Shown here in pieces: positions 5,407-5,445 of a DNA stretch of 5,445 bases. Origin of the DNA: Rhodospirillales bacterium. Its GTDB lineage: Bacteria > Pseudomonadota > Alphaproteobacteria > Acetobacterales > Acetobacteraceae. The DNA is taken from the NCBI GenBank assembly GCA_903644035.1, contig CAHJXG010000523.1:1-5445 (forward strand), read 5' to 3'. Below the pieces are notes generated by a model. The model did no database searches. It worked only from the letters and a program-made list of their open reading frames with translations, and was not told the origin of the DNA. Made by a program: the position numbers and the translations under genes. The stretch's first letter is position 1, and every line of letters starts with the position of its first letter.

Positions 5407-5445
5407 ATCGCCACGAGACGGCGATGCATCGTGTATGCGATGCAT
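5407..5445. repeat. Two overlapping inverted repeats at the window end
   Basis: ATCGCC (5407-5412) pairs with GGCGAT (5420-5425) around a 7-base loop. Overlapping it, ATGCATCG (5424-5431) pairs with CGATGCAT (5438-5445) around a 6-base loop. The 8-mer CGATGCAT also occurs twice directly (5422-5429 and 5438-5445). The two stems share bases 5424-5425, so in RNA they would compete at the junction. The window stops inside the structure, so its full extent and any T-run are unseen. It may be a terminator, an intergenic repeat family member or a regulator site. Confidence 0.45.

Overview
The window looks like a high-GC alphaproteobacterium. The tRNA-synthetase tail and the LepA protein read most like Acetobacteraceae/Rhodospirillales. 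This rests on protein wording, GC-rich codon third positions and the tRNA promoter style, not on a database search.

Layout. Positions 1-2488 are conserved translation genes on the + strand: the 3' end of pheT (phenylalanyl-tRNA synthetase beta chain), a 51-base gap, then a complete lepA (elongation factor 4). A tRNA promoter and a complete tRNA-Ser(GGA) with encoded CCA follow (2505-2634). Next comes a convergent two-gene unit on the - strand. Its first gene is a cog3964-type amidohydrolase/deacetylase (about 3468-4694). After a 35-base gap comes a short-chain dehydrogenase of the glucose-1-dehydrogenase-like group (2647-3432). Its stop lies 12 bases from the tRNA 3' end.

From about 4695 to the end, base composition is visibly less GC-rich and gene density falls. 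This part holds two short inverted repeats upstream of the amidohydrolase and a possible C-terminal remnant of a LacI-type regulator on the - strand (4830-4907). A perfect 8-base inverted repeat starts at the edge of that remnant. A small orphan lipoprotein on the + strand (5011-5193) is followed directly by a stem-loop. Two overlapping hairpins lie at the very end.

How the genes work together. pheT, lepA and tRNA-Ser serve translation and form the stable core. The dehydrogenase and amidohydrolase are probably one catabolic operon: metal-dependent hydrolysis of an acylated substrate, then NAD-linked oxidation of the freed alcohol or of a related sugar or hydroxy-acid. The real substrate cannot be read from this window. 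I see no CRISPR array, transposase, phage gene or clearly new multi-gene system. The least explained stretch is 4830-5445.
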